Below the pieces are notes generated by a model that saw nothing but the letters and a program-made list of their open reading frames with translations, was not told where the DNA came from and did not search any database. Of a DNA stretch of 25,458 nucleotides, positions 15,404 through 23,918 are shown piece after piece (positions within the stretch are counted from its first letter, which is position 1; each line of letters opens with the position of its first letter). Where the stretch lies: the NCBI GenBank assembly GCA_001275005.1, contig JWZX01003261.1:1-25458 (forward strand), given 5' to 3'. Both the position numbers and the translations under genes were made by a program. The stretch comes from Chrysochromulina tobinii (lineage: Eukaryota; Haptophyta; Prymnesiales; Chrysochromulinaceae).

Positions 15404-16399
15404 ATGGCGCCCGCGCTCCCGCACGCTGTGAAGCTGCTGATTGCGTGCAGCGGCATCTTCGCCTCGTTCAGCTACTTCGCTGTGCTGCAGGAGGACGTGT
15501 ACAAGAAGAAGTACGGCGAGCAGGGGGAGAAGTTCAGTGCGACGCTCCTGGCCATCTTTGTGGAGCGTGCCATCAACGCCGTCCTCGCACTCATCGGCAT
15601 GCTCGTGTTGGGCGGATCGGGTGTTCAGATCGCATTCATGGACATCTTCAACTCGGGCGTGTCACAGATGCTTGCCATGGCGGCCTCCAATGAGTCGCTG
15701 CGGTACGTCTCCATGCCGACGCAGATCCTTGGGAAGTCATGCAAGATGGTGCCAGTGATGATCGGCGGCATCGTGCTGGGCGGGAAGAAGTACACTGCCG
15801 GTGAGTACCTGACGGTGTTCACGATCACGGCCGGCGTCGTCATCTTCAACTTTGGTGGCCAGGAGAAGAAGGGCGGCGCCACCGACTCGACGTACGGCAT
15901 GTTGCTCATCTTCGCCTCTCTTGTCTTCGACGCGGTGACCAGTGGACTGCAGGACAGCGCGAAGGCGAAGACGAAGAAGCTCAACCCCGGCATCGAGAAG
16001 GCCGAGCCGACGATGTTTGAGTCCATGTTCTACACGAACCTCTCGGGCTCCGTCGTCGCGCTTGCGCTCGGCGCCGTCGCTGGGCAGATCGGCCAGGGCA
16101 TCGGGTTCTGCTCGGCTCACCCCGAGGTGATGACGGCAATCCTCTTCTACTCTCTCGCGTCGGCGATGGGTCAGCTCTTCATCTACTACACGATCGCCGA
16201 GTTCGGCCCGCTTCTCCTCGCGACCGTCACCACCACCCGCAAGGTCTTCTCAACACTGTACTCGATCTTCCGAGACCCGACTAACAAGCTCTCGATGCAG
16301 CAGTGGAGCGGCTGCGCCGCGGTTTTCGTCGGCATTGCGTTCGAGGTGCTTCTCAAGTCGCAGCACAAGCCCAAGAAGGAAGCCACCAAGAAGGCGTGA
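15404..16399 (+). CDS. SLC35B1-like nucleotide(-sugar) transporter
   Basis: The 331-residue frame starts at ATG 15404 and has about ten hydrophobic segments, the layout of the SLC35B (UAA/DMT) family. Strong family words are present: QILGKSCKMVPVMIGG (107-122), KKYTAGEYLTVFTITAGVV, SLVFDAVTSGLQDSAKAK, GQLFIYYTIAEFGPLLLA and TTTRKVFSTLYSIF (about 278-291), then QWSGCAAVFVGIAFEVL. They match animal SLC35B1, an ER carrier described as a UDP-sugar or ATP/ADP exchanger. The tail (KPKKEATKKA) is Lys-rich, reminiscent of, but not exactly, the KKxx ER-retrieval signal of SLC35B1. The protein should therefore sit in the ER or Golgi membrane and feed nucleotide or nucleotide-sugar to lumenal reactions. 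Length and order are those expected for a complete gene without introns. Confidence 0.88.
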   Translation: MAPALPHAVKLLIACSGIFASFSYFAVLQEDVYKKKYGEQGEKFSATLLAIFVERAINAVLALIGMLVLGGSGVQIAFMDIFNSGVSQMLAMAASNESLRYVSMPTQILGKSCKMVPVMIGGIVLGGKKYTAGEYLTVFTITAGVVIFNFGGQEKKGGATDSTYGMLLIFASLVFDAVTSGLQDSAKAKTKKLNPGIEKAEPTMFESMFYTNLSGSVVALALGAVAGQIGQGIGFCSAHPEVMTAILFYSLASAMGQLFIYYTIAEFGPLLLATVTTTRKVFSTLYSIFRDPTNKLSMQQWSGCAAVFVGIAFEVLLKSQHKPKKEATKKA

Positions 16400-17099
16400 T
16401 CGGCCGACCGACGACGGGGCAGGAGAAGGCCGACGTGCATGCCAGGCATACTTTACTACATGGCATGCACTTGTCATGCTTGACATGACGCACCGTGTTA
16501 CATGGCAGGATCGCTGCTCGATGGTTGCTCACAATCAGACATCTTGGTGCACTGCGCATGGTCGCTGCCATCCCCCTGCGCGCGCCTGTGCGCGCCATAT
16601 CACTGCCCAGCAGCCAGCACGTCTGTACTTCCGGAGGAGTTTCGGCTAACGGTAATGCGTTACGACTTTCGGGGGTCGCTGCCGTTTCGCTGGTGCCGTG
16701 CCGACGCGCGGCGGCGGAGGCGGCCGTCGGCGGGTCGGCCGGCCCGGTTAGTCTGCGTTAGACTTTTTTTCTCGTCAAGGCATCCCGGCTCTTCTGGATT
16801 GAAGATTGACATCAGACATGTTCTCGTTGGCGCGTATGTGTGCAATGTGGTAAGCGTATGGCGACGCGAGCGTGGACGAGAGCGAGTCGTGCGTCGACGT
16901 CGTCTGCCGTCGGCGTCGCCGGGCGGGCGGGTTGAAAGATGAAACACAAACCGTCATGACAAACGTGTACCTTCTTAAGTACCTTCAACCTTGAAATCAG
17001 AGTCCTTCTACGATGGATCACTCTCCGGGAGAGCCCCTGGGAGCCTGGGGTATGGGGTCTTCCACTCCCACTTTAACCTATCACCCGAACCGGATGTCA
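16400..17099. other. Convergent intergenic region with a 3'-UTR hairpin
   Basis: The region lies between the SLC35B1-like and 17100-18056 gene ends. Immediately downstream of the carrier's stop there is a perfect inverted repeat (16435-16470). The rest holds several 60-146-codon frames on both strands that look like chance. CG-rich purine/pyrimidine words occur near 16700-16740 and 16860-16930. No gene was seen. Confidence 0.5.
16435..16470 (+). repeat. 10-bp perfect inverted repeat in the putative 3' UTR of the SLC35B1-like gene
   Basis: GTGCATGCCA (16435-16444) and TGGCATGCAC (16461-16470) pair exactly around a 16-base loop, starting 35 bases after the stop codon. It could fold in the transcript; no function is known. 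Confidence 0.8.
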
Positions 17100-18056
17100 C
17101 TAATGACCGAACCCAAACCCAAAGGCGGCTTGGGTCTCCCCTGTGGGGCTCCACTGCAGCGCGGCGCCCGATAGCGGCCAGAACGCACGAGCCGTCTCCG
17201 ACGAGTCGGGGCGGTCCTGCATGCATGGCAGCGAAGAGAGATCCGGCACGACCACGTGCGATGGCTGCAGCAGTTGTGGCTTGGAGGAGGCCCCTGCAGC
17301 GCCGTCGCCCGCCTGTGCGTGTGCTGCGCGAGCTGCGCGAGTCGCTCGTAGAGCCTCTTGCGTCTCACGGAGCGTCGCGAGAGCGGCCAAGACCGGATGC
17401 AGCCGGTGCACGCCATCATGGCTTATGGCCGACGGCGCAGACGTGCCGGCACGCCAGGCCGCTCGCTCGGCCAGCGCCGCGGACTCGGCGGCGAGCGGTG
17501 CACAAGCGTTCCGCAGGAGCGATGAGAGCTCGCCTAGGGCAGCGCATGCCTGCTGTCGGCGAGCGAGCATCAGCCCGCTCTCGTAAGTCTGGCCTGAGAG
17601 CGCCGAGCTCAGGTACGAATGGCTCAGCTGCATATCGATGCCGTCGACCACAGCGAGGCACTGCCTCACGCGCATGCTGATGAGGGTCGTGAGCCTTTGC
17701 TGCGCATTCTGGAGGAGCGCGGTCGTCACCCGTTCTCTCCGGTCGCTTTCCAAGCACATCTGCAGGGCGCCACAGCGCTCCAAAAAGCCGAATAGCAGGG
17801 AGAGCCGACGCTCGGCCGCGCTCAGCTCTTGCAAAAGGTTGACCAAGTCTGGGGGCGCTACACTCGTGTCGGCTACGGAAGAGCTGCCGTCGTAGCCGTC
17901 AGCTGCACGCAGCTGTGCACACTGCTGGCGCAGCAGCGCCGGTCGCTGCTGCGGCGTGTGGGCGCGTCGCACTCGCTGCGCGCAGCTCAGCAAATGCTCA
18001 TGCGCTGCCTCCCAAGCGGCGCCTCGCCTCCCATACTCCATCGATTGACAAACCAT
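17100..18056 (-). CDS. Hypothetical Ala/Leu-rich helical protein
   Basis: The 318-residue frame starts at an ATG and keeps strong coding character. Residues 10-50 and 70-215 read as long amphipathic helices (LVNLLQELSAAERRLSLLFG, VTTALLQNAQQRLTTLISMR, LGELSSLLRNACAPLAAESA), the pattern of a coiled-coil or tethering/scaffold subunit. A short Asp/Ser-rich linker (52-68) divides the two helical parts. The C-terminal 90 residues are low in structure and end FGFGFGH. No signal peptide, membrane helix or catalytic motif was seen. Similarity to cytoskeletal or vesicle-tether subunits is only an impression from heptad-like spacing. The gene is divergent from the fucose mutarotase gene. Confidence 0.55.
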   Translation of the reverse strand: MVCQSMEYGRRGAAWEAAHEHLLSCAQRVRRAHTPQQRPALLRQQCAQLRAADGYDGSSSVADTSVAPPDLVNLLQELSAAERRLSLLFGFLERCGALQMCLESDRRERVTTALLQNAQQRLTTLISMRVRQCLAVVDGIDMQLSHSYLSSALSGQTYESGLMLARRQQACAALGELSSLLRNACAPLAAESAALAERAAWRAGTSAPSAISHDGVHRLHPVLAALATLRETQEALRATRAARAAHAQAGDGAAGASSKPQLLQPSHVVVPDLSSLPCMQDRPDSSETARAFWPLSGAALQWSPTGETQAAFGFGFGH

Positions 18057-18358
18057 GATTCCGCCTTCGCGGGCGTAATCCTATGCCACCCTGTCAGTCG
18101 AACTGCGGGTCGTTCTCCTTACGTCCTTAGGTCTGCGTGCGTCCCCCTCAACGCGCTCCCCACGAGGACGCCGCTCCCGCGTCCCGCCATAACCACAAAT
18201 GCGGGCAACACGCGGCGGCGCGTGCGTCGCGCCCGCCACCGCGCCACTTCGAGCAGATTCGAGTCACGCTTTTACTTTCAGAGGAGACCCTTTTGCGTCG
18301 AAGGCGCGTCATGTTGAATTCTATGCTGTGATGACGTGATTACGTTCGGAAACAAAAG
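18057..18358. promoter_or_regulatory. Divergent upstream region
   Basis: This 302-bp gap between the start codons of the helical protein (minus) and the fucose mutarotase (plus) should hold both promoters. It is GC-rich in the middle and AT-richer close to the plus-strand ATG (18300-18358). No TATA box or repeat was identified. Confidence 0.45.
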
Positions 18359-18955
18359 ATGATGAAGGTGGCCTTCGTCGTCCTGAATCTGCTGGACAGC
18401 GCATCGGCATTTGCTGTTTCTCGTGTCCCATCTGCCACCCGCGTGAGGTCCCATCTGCGCTGCCCCACTCCCGTCGCGGGCATTCTCAAAGGCATCGACC
18501 CGCTTCTCACTGCCGAACTGCTGTATGCTCTTCGCTCCGCTGGCCACGGGGACGTCATCGCTGTCGTGGACGCAAACTTCCCCGCAGCCTCTACGGCGAT
18601 CGGATGTGTGATGGACGAACCGATCGTGCTGGCGGGCGCAGATTGCGTAGAGGGCATCACGGCCATTGGCAGCGTGCTACCTCTGGATCGCTTTGTCGAG
18701 GCCCCAGTTGGGAAGATGGTCCCGTCACTGGGCAGTACGCTGCCTCCGTTGGGTGTCGAGGTGCACGAGAAGGTCATTGCTGCCCTTGGAGGCTGGACTA
18801 AGATTGGAGTGCAGGCCATCGAGCGCTTCGACTTCTATGAGATGGCCAAGGACGCGTATTGCATCGTCCAGTGCAGTGGAGAGCGGCGGCCTTACGGGTG
18901 CTTCCTGCTGACCAAAGGTGTGGTGGGCCCCGACGGTGACGATCTGATGCCATGA
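18359..18955 (+). CDS. L-fucose mutarotase (FucU/RbsD family) with predicted plastid-targeting leader
   Basis: FucU/RbsD enzymes interconvert the anomers of fucose or ribose. The 198-residue product carries the family core in order: GILKGIDPLLTAELLYAL (41-58), GHGD with the catalytic His (62-65), VVDANFP with the conserved Asp (69-75), a PLDRFVEAPVGKM block (108-120), ERFDFYEMAKDAYCIVQCSG (155-174) and the C-terminal PYGCFLLTKGVV (178-189). Family members usually read YGN at the last motif; here it is YGC, so one active-site Asn is replaced by Cys181. The first 20 residues are a signal peptide ending in SASAFAVSR. This A-S-A-F motif is characteristic of plastid targeting in algae with complex red plastids, and an Arg/Ser-rich transit-like stretch follows. 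An alternative is simple secretion. The family is confident; the location is inferred from the motif. Confidence 0.85.
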   Translation: MMKVAFVVLNLLDSASAFAVSRVPSATRVRSHLRCPTPVAGILKGIDPLLTAELLYALRSAGHGDVIAVVDANFPAASTAIGCVMDEPIVLAGADCVEGITAIGSVLPLDRFVEAPVGKMVPSLGSTLPPLGVEVHEKVIAALGGWTKIGVQAIERFDFYEMAKDAYCIVQCSGERRPYGCFLLTKGVVGPDGDDLMP

Positions 18956-19796
18956 GCAGCACTCGCTGGGTATTGCATTTGAAACGTTAAAAGCTCCGGC
19001 GTGGCTGGAAACCCGACTGCTCGACCTGACTGCACTACCCCCACCCCATGGGACGCGTAACAGCGCCGTGATGGGCGCGTTACAGCGCCGTGCAACACGA
19101 TTACGTACGCGGTACTCGTTATAGTCGGGCAAGTCAAGTCAAGTCGGGCATGGAGTCGGGACTCGGCATGACGTTCGTCGGCTCCCGGCGAGTACGCAGC
19201 GTCGGGTCAGCGCACGCAGGTTGGCCTCGAGGTTGGCGCGTTCATGCGAGCGTTGTGTGCGCCCGCGCGCGCGGGGCGGGGCGGGTGGGCGTGGTGCCGG
19301 ACTGCCGGACGCAGCGAGGCAGCCAGACTCCACTCACCACTGATTACGCACGCACCCCCGACGTCTCAGTGGAGTAAACGCGCAGGTTTCTACGTTTACG
19401 CCGCCCCCCCGACCACGTAAACGCCGGAACACCGATGAAAACCGTAATGCGTGTTAAGCCGCGTTAGGGACCCTAGTGCCGAGCGGCGAGAACGGTGAAA
19501 TTACACGGGAAGCGGTTGTTTCTTGTTACGACCGTACGCGTGAACAGTGTTCAGAGGTGCCGGTCCGGTCTTGGCACTTCGGTCCGGTCCGTATCGGACG
19601 CGTCATCGTGGGCACACGCTCACGTCACTGTCCGATGCGAGACCATGGTGTCTTGGATGTACTTTCGAATTCCCGTTGTGCGCGCGCTCTGCCGTTGGCG
19701 AGCTCTGGTCGACGTAGTACAGGTCCGTATACTCGGTCGTGAGCATCGCGTCCCTCATGGTACTGTCCATGGCATGCGTCCCTGTATGCGGCATGC
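18956..19796. other. Convergent intergenic region with short repeats
   Basis: The region between the fucose mutarotase and coiled-coil gene ends holds a 22-bp period repeat (GCGTAACAGCGCCGTG at 19055, GCGTTACAGCGCCGTG at 19077). It also has three AAGTC units at 19131-19145 flanked on both sides by GTCGGGC, and several TAACGC/GTAAACG words around 19375-19470. Open frames up to 164 codons on the plus strand (19495-19989) run antisense into the neighbouring gene and have no domain. No gene was recognised. Confidence 0.5.
19131..19145. repeat. (AAGTC)3 pentanucleotide repeat
   Basis: Three AAGTC copies lie between two GTCGGGC words. This is the same pentanucleotide as at 7101 and 11970. Confidence 0.85.
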
Positions 19797-20462
19797 TCAC
19801 TTGCCCCCTGAGAGGGATTTGAAGAAGGCGGCGACCGGGTTCGACTTGAGCTCCGCCTCCAGCTTCTCTATCATCGCCGACGCCGCCACGTACTTTTCGT
19901 ACAGCAGATTGGCGCGCTCCATGTATGCTGCCGACTCTGCGCGAGCGCTGTCGGTGATCTGCGCATTGCGCTTGATACTGTTCTGTTGAAACTCCATGCG
20001 GTCATTGTAGTCGCCAAGCAGCTCTTGGAGGCCACGGATCTGCTCCTCATACTGCTCTTGGATCTGAGTGATCTCGCCCTTGCGCTTCTTCTGCTCCCGG
20101 ACCGTCAGGTCGAGCAGCTCTGTGAGCGCAAGCTCCGTCGTATTCGCAGAAATCTCCAGCTGCACCAGGGCGATCCCGAACGCCTCGCGGACTTTTTTCA
20201 GCTCCAGCTCTTTCTGAGAGAGCTGAGCCTTCACCTCCTTGAGCTCCGCGTCCTTGGATGCTGCGACGAATGATGGCCCTACGAGACCGGCGGCGAAAGC
20301 CACTGCAGCGGTTGTGACGGGTTCGAACATGATGGGCGAAGAGACGACGCGTGCACGACTCGCGGCTGGTCGAATCCACGCCTGTAAGGCCATAGCAGGC
20401 GACGCGATGAGGAGCGGCACCAACCATGCTGTCGGCAAACACATTTTCATGGAAGATTTCAT
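19797..20462 (-). CDS. Coiled-coil membrane protein, probably plastid-targeted
   Basis: The 221-residue frame starts at an ATG. Residues 1-26 are a clear signal peptide (LPTAWLVPLLIASPAMA). A basic stretch without acidic residues (27-42, WIRPAASRARVVSS) follows and looks like a transit peptide. A hydrophobic helix spans about 48-66 (VTTAAVAFAAGLVGPSF). From about 70 to 210 the protein is one long coiled coil with high Glu/Lys/Gln content (AELKEVKAQLSQKELELKKV, KRKGEITQIQEQYEEQIRGL, YMERANLLYEKYVAASAMIE). The layout fits a protein anchored in an inner plastid membrane with a coiled-coil domain in the stroma, or a secreted filamentous protein. No catalytic motif is visible and I do not recognise the family. 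The short hydrophobic C-terminus (NPVAAFFKSLSGGK) may be amphipathic. Confidence 0.7.
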   Translation of the reverse strand: MKSSMKMCLPTAWLVPLLIASPAMALQAWIRPAASRARVVSSPIMFEPVTTAAVAFAAGLVGPSFVAASKDAELKEVKAQLSQKELELKKVREAFGIALVQLEISANTTELALTELLDLTVREQKKRKGEITQIQEQYEEQIRGLQELLGDYNDRMEFQQNSIKRNAQITDSARAESAAYMERANLLYEKYVAASAMIEKLEAELKSNPVAAFFKSLSGGK

Positions 20463-20994
20463 CTTTTTATGTGATGTAATCAGAGAGTATGCGTGAACGT
20501 TAACACAACAGACGCGACAACCGTTGCTTCGGCACTGTTACTGCCCGTAAAAGTACGGGCGCGTGAACGACGCAAATACGGGGCTGATGTCCAGCCCCCT
20601 TACCCGCCGCTCCGGTGAGGGATACGTGAGGGATGGGCGGAGAGATGACGCTGCAGACCTGGTGTCGTGCTGGTGAGGAGCTGCAATCAGAATCTGAATC
20701 ACCGACCTCAGTCTCCCCTCAGAACCCGGATCCGTGGTTCCGTGCCACCGCCCACTGGCCGTGTTCACAGTACGCTCTGGGCGTGTCGTAGACACGGACC
20801 CCCTCCTGCAGTGAGAGACCGACGCAACCATGGTGGGTTGGTGGCTCAGAGGCTCGGGACCATGCTCGGGACCGACTCATACCCCCCGTGCCCCGAGATA
20901 TTTACTATACTGATATCCCCACCCAGCATTCACCCAGCATGTCCCACGCACTCATAGGGCACTTATAGGGCACTCAACCAAGTTGCTGTCATGA
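20463..20994. other. Intergenic region with several 11-12-bp tandem duplications
   Basis: This is upstream of the coiled-coil gene and downstream of the sulfotransferase gene. Three short direct duplications are adjacent: GCTCGGGACC at 20852 and 20864 (period 12), ACCCAGCAT at 20921 and 20932 (period 11), and ATAGGGCACT at 20954 and 20965 (period 11). No gene was recognised. Confidence 0.55.
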
Positions 20995-23034
20995 TCATCC
21001 AATTATGGCCGGTCTGGTGGTCGTTGAGATGGCCGTGCAGCAGTAAAAATTGGTGCAGCCGGCGGAGCCGAAGCCGCAGGCCGAGTCGTCCAGCTCCTTG
21101 CCCCTTTGACAGCAGGCCCCTAGGTCCCCGCAAAAGCCCGGGCACGCGCCGCCTCTGCCGCATCCGACCCAGCAGTTGCTGCCGGCGTTCGCGAGCGTGT
21201 GCTGCGGCCGACCCAGAGTGAAAGGCGCATCTGTTCGCTTGGGATAGCCAAACTCGCGGAACATATTGGCGTCAACGTCGTGTATAATGTCGAGAATCTC
21301 TTGCGTGAACACAGTCGGCGGCGGTGTGTCCTTCGACACTGTTGGATTGGCCCTGGGAAGGCCAACGCGCGGAATGCCAAGCGAGGTGAGCATGGCCAGC
21401 CAATCATCCTGCATGCGCTCAGTGTGCAAGAAGAAGTCGACATTGCTGCACGGGTGGCCGCATGCTTTTGCGATTTCCATGCTCTGCGCACGGTAAGTAT
21501 TTCGCTGCGTGTTTGCTCGTCGCATGAAGGTCACGAAGTCGACGCTGCGATCGACGCATGTGTTGGTCCATGTGCTATGCTGGTCGCAAGTGCAGCACCA
21601 GACCCAAGCGTAGCTGAACAGGCTCTGCCAGTAGCTGTAAGGCTCCCTGATGCTCACCACAACCTTGGGAGCACGCGCGCCTAGGGTGCAAGTTGCTCTG
21701 CAGCTATTCAATGCCCACAGATCAGAGTGCCCCATGTTGATCCATGTGACCGAGCCAAAAGAATCAGGTTGCCTTTCGGTGGCGCACTCGACGGAGCTGC
21801 CACCCGTCTTGACAATGTGGACATACAGGATGACTGGCTTCGAAGAAGTCGGCGCACACTTACCGGCACATGCACCGCTCCCTGCCCAATGTTGTGCGCA
21901 GAAGGGGCTATTGGGCAGGTAGTGTGGCACGGCTATCTTGAGCGGTGGGAACGGCGGCAGTGGTGGGCGCGGTGGCGGCGGTGTGAGTGGTGGGGACGGT
22001 GCGGGTGGTTGCGGAGGCGTAAATGGAGCGGGAGACGGGGGTGAAGACGGGGGCGTCGGTGGGCTGGGCAAGGGTGGTGGACTCGGATGTGGCGGCGGTG
22101 GCGGTGGCGTAGATGGCGGTGGTGGTGGCGACGGTGGCGGCAATGACGGTGGTGGCGGCAGAGGCATCGGCTGCTCCGGCGGCGGCAGCCTTCCAAGAAG
22201 ACGCATGGCGAAGAACTGTCCTGAGCTCGTCTCAAACCCATCATGAGCTCCAGCACCTTGCCGCGAGCCTGCTAGGGTGGTGAGTATCCCTGCAGTGGAC
22301 AATAAGCTCGTCAACAAGCAGATGACCCCAGACTTGATCGTGGGCCTAGATCGTAAGCACTGCTCAAAGTGCGTTTCCCTTCGCTCTCGTCTCGCTTGCT
22401 CTCGCTTGTGCTGCTTTCTGTGCTGCTTCCTAGAGAACTTGCTCGTGCTCCTGTTTGCTGCCTCATAACCTAGACCGAGCCCGGCACTGCGGCACTGCAA
22501 CTGGCTGGGGTGCAACGGATCGACCTCGACGTCCTCGAGGTCGCAGCCATCAGGCCCGCCCGCCGCTACTTCGCCCTCATCGGTGAGCAACTGATGTCCG
22601 CCACGGCGCTGCACCTCAATGTCGACCAAACAGTCCACGTCGAAGTCGTCGTCGTCGTCGTCGGCCGGAGCAGTCTCAGATGCAGGAACACCTTTCTTGC
22701 TTTGTCCGCGTTCAGATGCGGCCACCATTTCCAAACCCGAGTGATTGCCTTCCTTGGATCGCCCTAGCTTGGGGAGGCTTGGTAAGCGCAAGTCCATCAG
22801 AGCTGCCGTGCGCGAGGCTTTCCCAGCGCGACAGGCGGCTGCTGGGACGGTCTGGCCGGTCTCGTCGGTCTCGTAGGCATACGCTTTAAACGCTTGTGCA
22901 TTGCGTTCATATCCGCTCAGCATGAACCATGATCTCCGTCGCGTCGTTCTCGCGTCGTCCGAGCCCGAGCCTCCGTCTCCGTCTCCTTCTGCATCTGCGG
23001 AGCCATGTCTGTCTCTGTCTCTGAGGGCAGGCAT
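20995..23034 (-). CDS. Type II membrane sulfotransferase with Pro-rich stem and C-terminal ten-Cys module
   Basis: The 679-residue frame starts at an ATG. An unusually long cytosolic N-terminus (1-234) carries an Asp run (125-130) and a basic block before the membrane (205-230). A single signal-anchor helix follows (about 235-255, SGVICLLTSLLSTAGILTTL). Residues 283-374 are a Pro/Ser stem. The catalytic domain (about 398-600) has HIVKTGGSSVE (406-416), the 5'-phosphosulfate loop of Golgi carbohydrate sulfotransferases, and VVVSIREPYSYWQSLFSY (458-475), the 3'-phosphate motif RxPxxxxxSxxxY. These enzymes move sulfate from PAPS to glycans in the Golgi lumen. The acceptor cannot be read from the sequence. 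Residues 621-667 are the ten-Cys module also found in the gene at 1626-3375. This arrangement (stem plus Cys module on a sulfotransferase) is not one I recognise from animals. It is unspliced across about 2 kb. Confidence 0.82.
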   Translation of the reverse strand: MPALRDRDRHGSADAEGDGDGGSGSDDARTTRRRSWFMLSGYERNAQAFKAYAYETDETGQTVPAAACRAGKASRTAALMDLRLPSLPKLGRSKEGNHSGLEMVAASERGQSKKGVPASETAPADDDDDDFDVDCLVDIEVQRRGGHQLLTDEGEVAAGGPDGCDLEDVEVDPLHPSQLQCRSAGLGLGYEAANRSTSKFSRKQHRKQHKREQARRERRETHFEQCLRSRPTIKSGVICLLTSLLSTAGILTTLAGSRQGAGAHDGFETSSGQFFAMRLLGRLPPPEQPMPLPPPPSLPPPSPPPPPSTPPPPPPHPSPPPLPSPPTPPSSPPSPAPFTPPQPPAPSPPLTPPPPRPPLPPFPPLKIAVPHYLPNSPFCAQHWAGSGACAGKCAPTSSKPVILYVHIVKTGGSSVECATERQPDSFGSVTWINMGHSDLWALNSCRATCTLGARAPKVVVSIREPYSYWQSLFSYAWVWCCTCDQHSTWTNTCVDRSVDFVTFMRRANTQRNTYRAQSMEIAKACGHPCSNVDFFLHTERMQDDWLAMLTSLGIPRVGLPRANPTVSKDTPPPTVFTQEILDIIHDVDANMFREFGYPKRTDAPFTLGRPQHTLANAGSNCWVGCGRGGACPGFCGDLGACCQRGKELDDSACGFGSAGCTNFYCCTAISTTTRPAIIG
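21033..21174 (-). other. Ten-cysteine module, copy B
   Basis: CWVGC, CPGFCG, GACCQ, ACGFG and CCTA appear in the same order as in copy A, with spacing C-x3-C-x5-C-x3-C-x5-CC-x10-C-x6-C-x4-CC. It forms the lumenal C-terminal end of the sulfotransferase, followed by a 12-residue tail. Confidence 0.82.
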
Positions 23035-23918
23035 GATCTATTTTGATCTCCACCAGCATCTACGAGATTTCTTCGCGTCACCGTTTACCCGTCAGCCATT
23101 TTCAGTAGAGCACCTTCAAGGTTGCATGCATTCGCGTTTTATGTATAAAACGGAACAACATCCCGCGCCGCATGAAAGCGGGAAACCAACCTACAAGGCT
23201 AGTATTTGACTCGCCGACCCCGAGCCAAGGGGCTTGCCCGAGCCTCTGTCAATTCGCCCCCCCCCCGCGCGCGCGCTCCAGTTGAGACGGCGAGCGCCCG
23301 TCTCGCGTGGACGCGTCTGTCGGCCCCGCCGCCTCGGCCCCGCGCCTCAGCCTCGCGGTCGCCGAGCAGCATACCGGCGCTTGCCGCGCGGGCGTCCGCA
23401 TTGGCCGCCGCCGTGGCGTCACGGTGGCTCCTGGCTGCCTCGACGCTCGAGCTCGACCGCGGACCGCAATGGCGGACCGGCTGCACAGCTTTCAGCCAAT
23501 CCGCAATCGCGAATCGGCGAATTGGAGTTCGAGTTACGCTCCAGCCCACTCTCCGGGAGCGGCTCGCAGCTCGGCGTTTCGTTCGCGCGCGCCGGCGCAC
23601 TACAATGCGGGGTAGCCTAAGCCTTTAGGCTTCCGCGGGCAAACCTCGCTGCCTAGGAATTCCGATGAAGCTCCGACCGCTTCCTAACACCGCAGGCGCA
23701 CGGCCACTTCACAGTATATTCACAGTACACAGAGCACACATGCCACATCGGTTCCCCTTGCTTTTCGACAGCATTGGCACACGCACCCGGGATCGCGGCC
23801 GCGCATCTTGCACCAAGTGCGATGGCGCGACTCCAGATCCCCGATGCCCAAACTGTGGCCCCGACGTAGATTCATCTGGCTCCAGGATCTTTCCTCGACT
23901 GACGAGCAAGCGAGGCCG
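23035..23918. other. Intergenic region upstream of the sulfotransferase gene
   Basis: Near the sulfotransferase start, CGTTTTATGTATAAAACG (23135-23152) is an almost perfect palindrome containing TATAAAA on the plus strand and a TTTTATACATAAAA reading on the minus strand. It lies about 100 bp before the minus-strand ATG. A C-run with GC alternation (23256-23277) follows. Frames of 100-150 codons on both strands between 23200 and 23630 lack recognisable domains. The remainder up to 23918 is the 3' flank of the EF-hand gene. Confidence 0.5.
23135..23152 (-). promoter_or_regulatory. Possible TATA-like palindrome of the sulfotransferase gene
   Basis: An AT-rich, nearly symmetrical 18-bp element (one mismatch pair at the centre) lies in GC-rich surroundings 101 bp upstream of ATG 23034. 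A TATA role is a guess from sequence and position. Confidence 0.3.

Noticed and set aside
23206-23628. Plus-strand frame of 140 codons rich in Arg and Ala
   Set aside because: Low-complexity composition in a very GC-rich stretch, with equally long frames in other phases and no recognisable motif.
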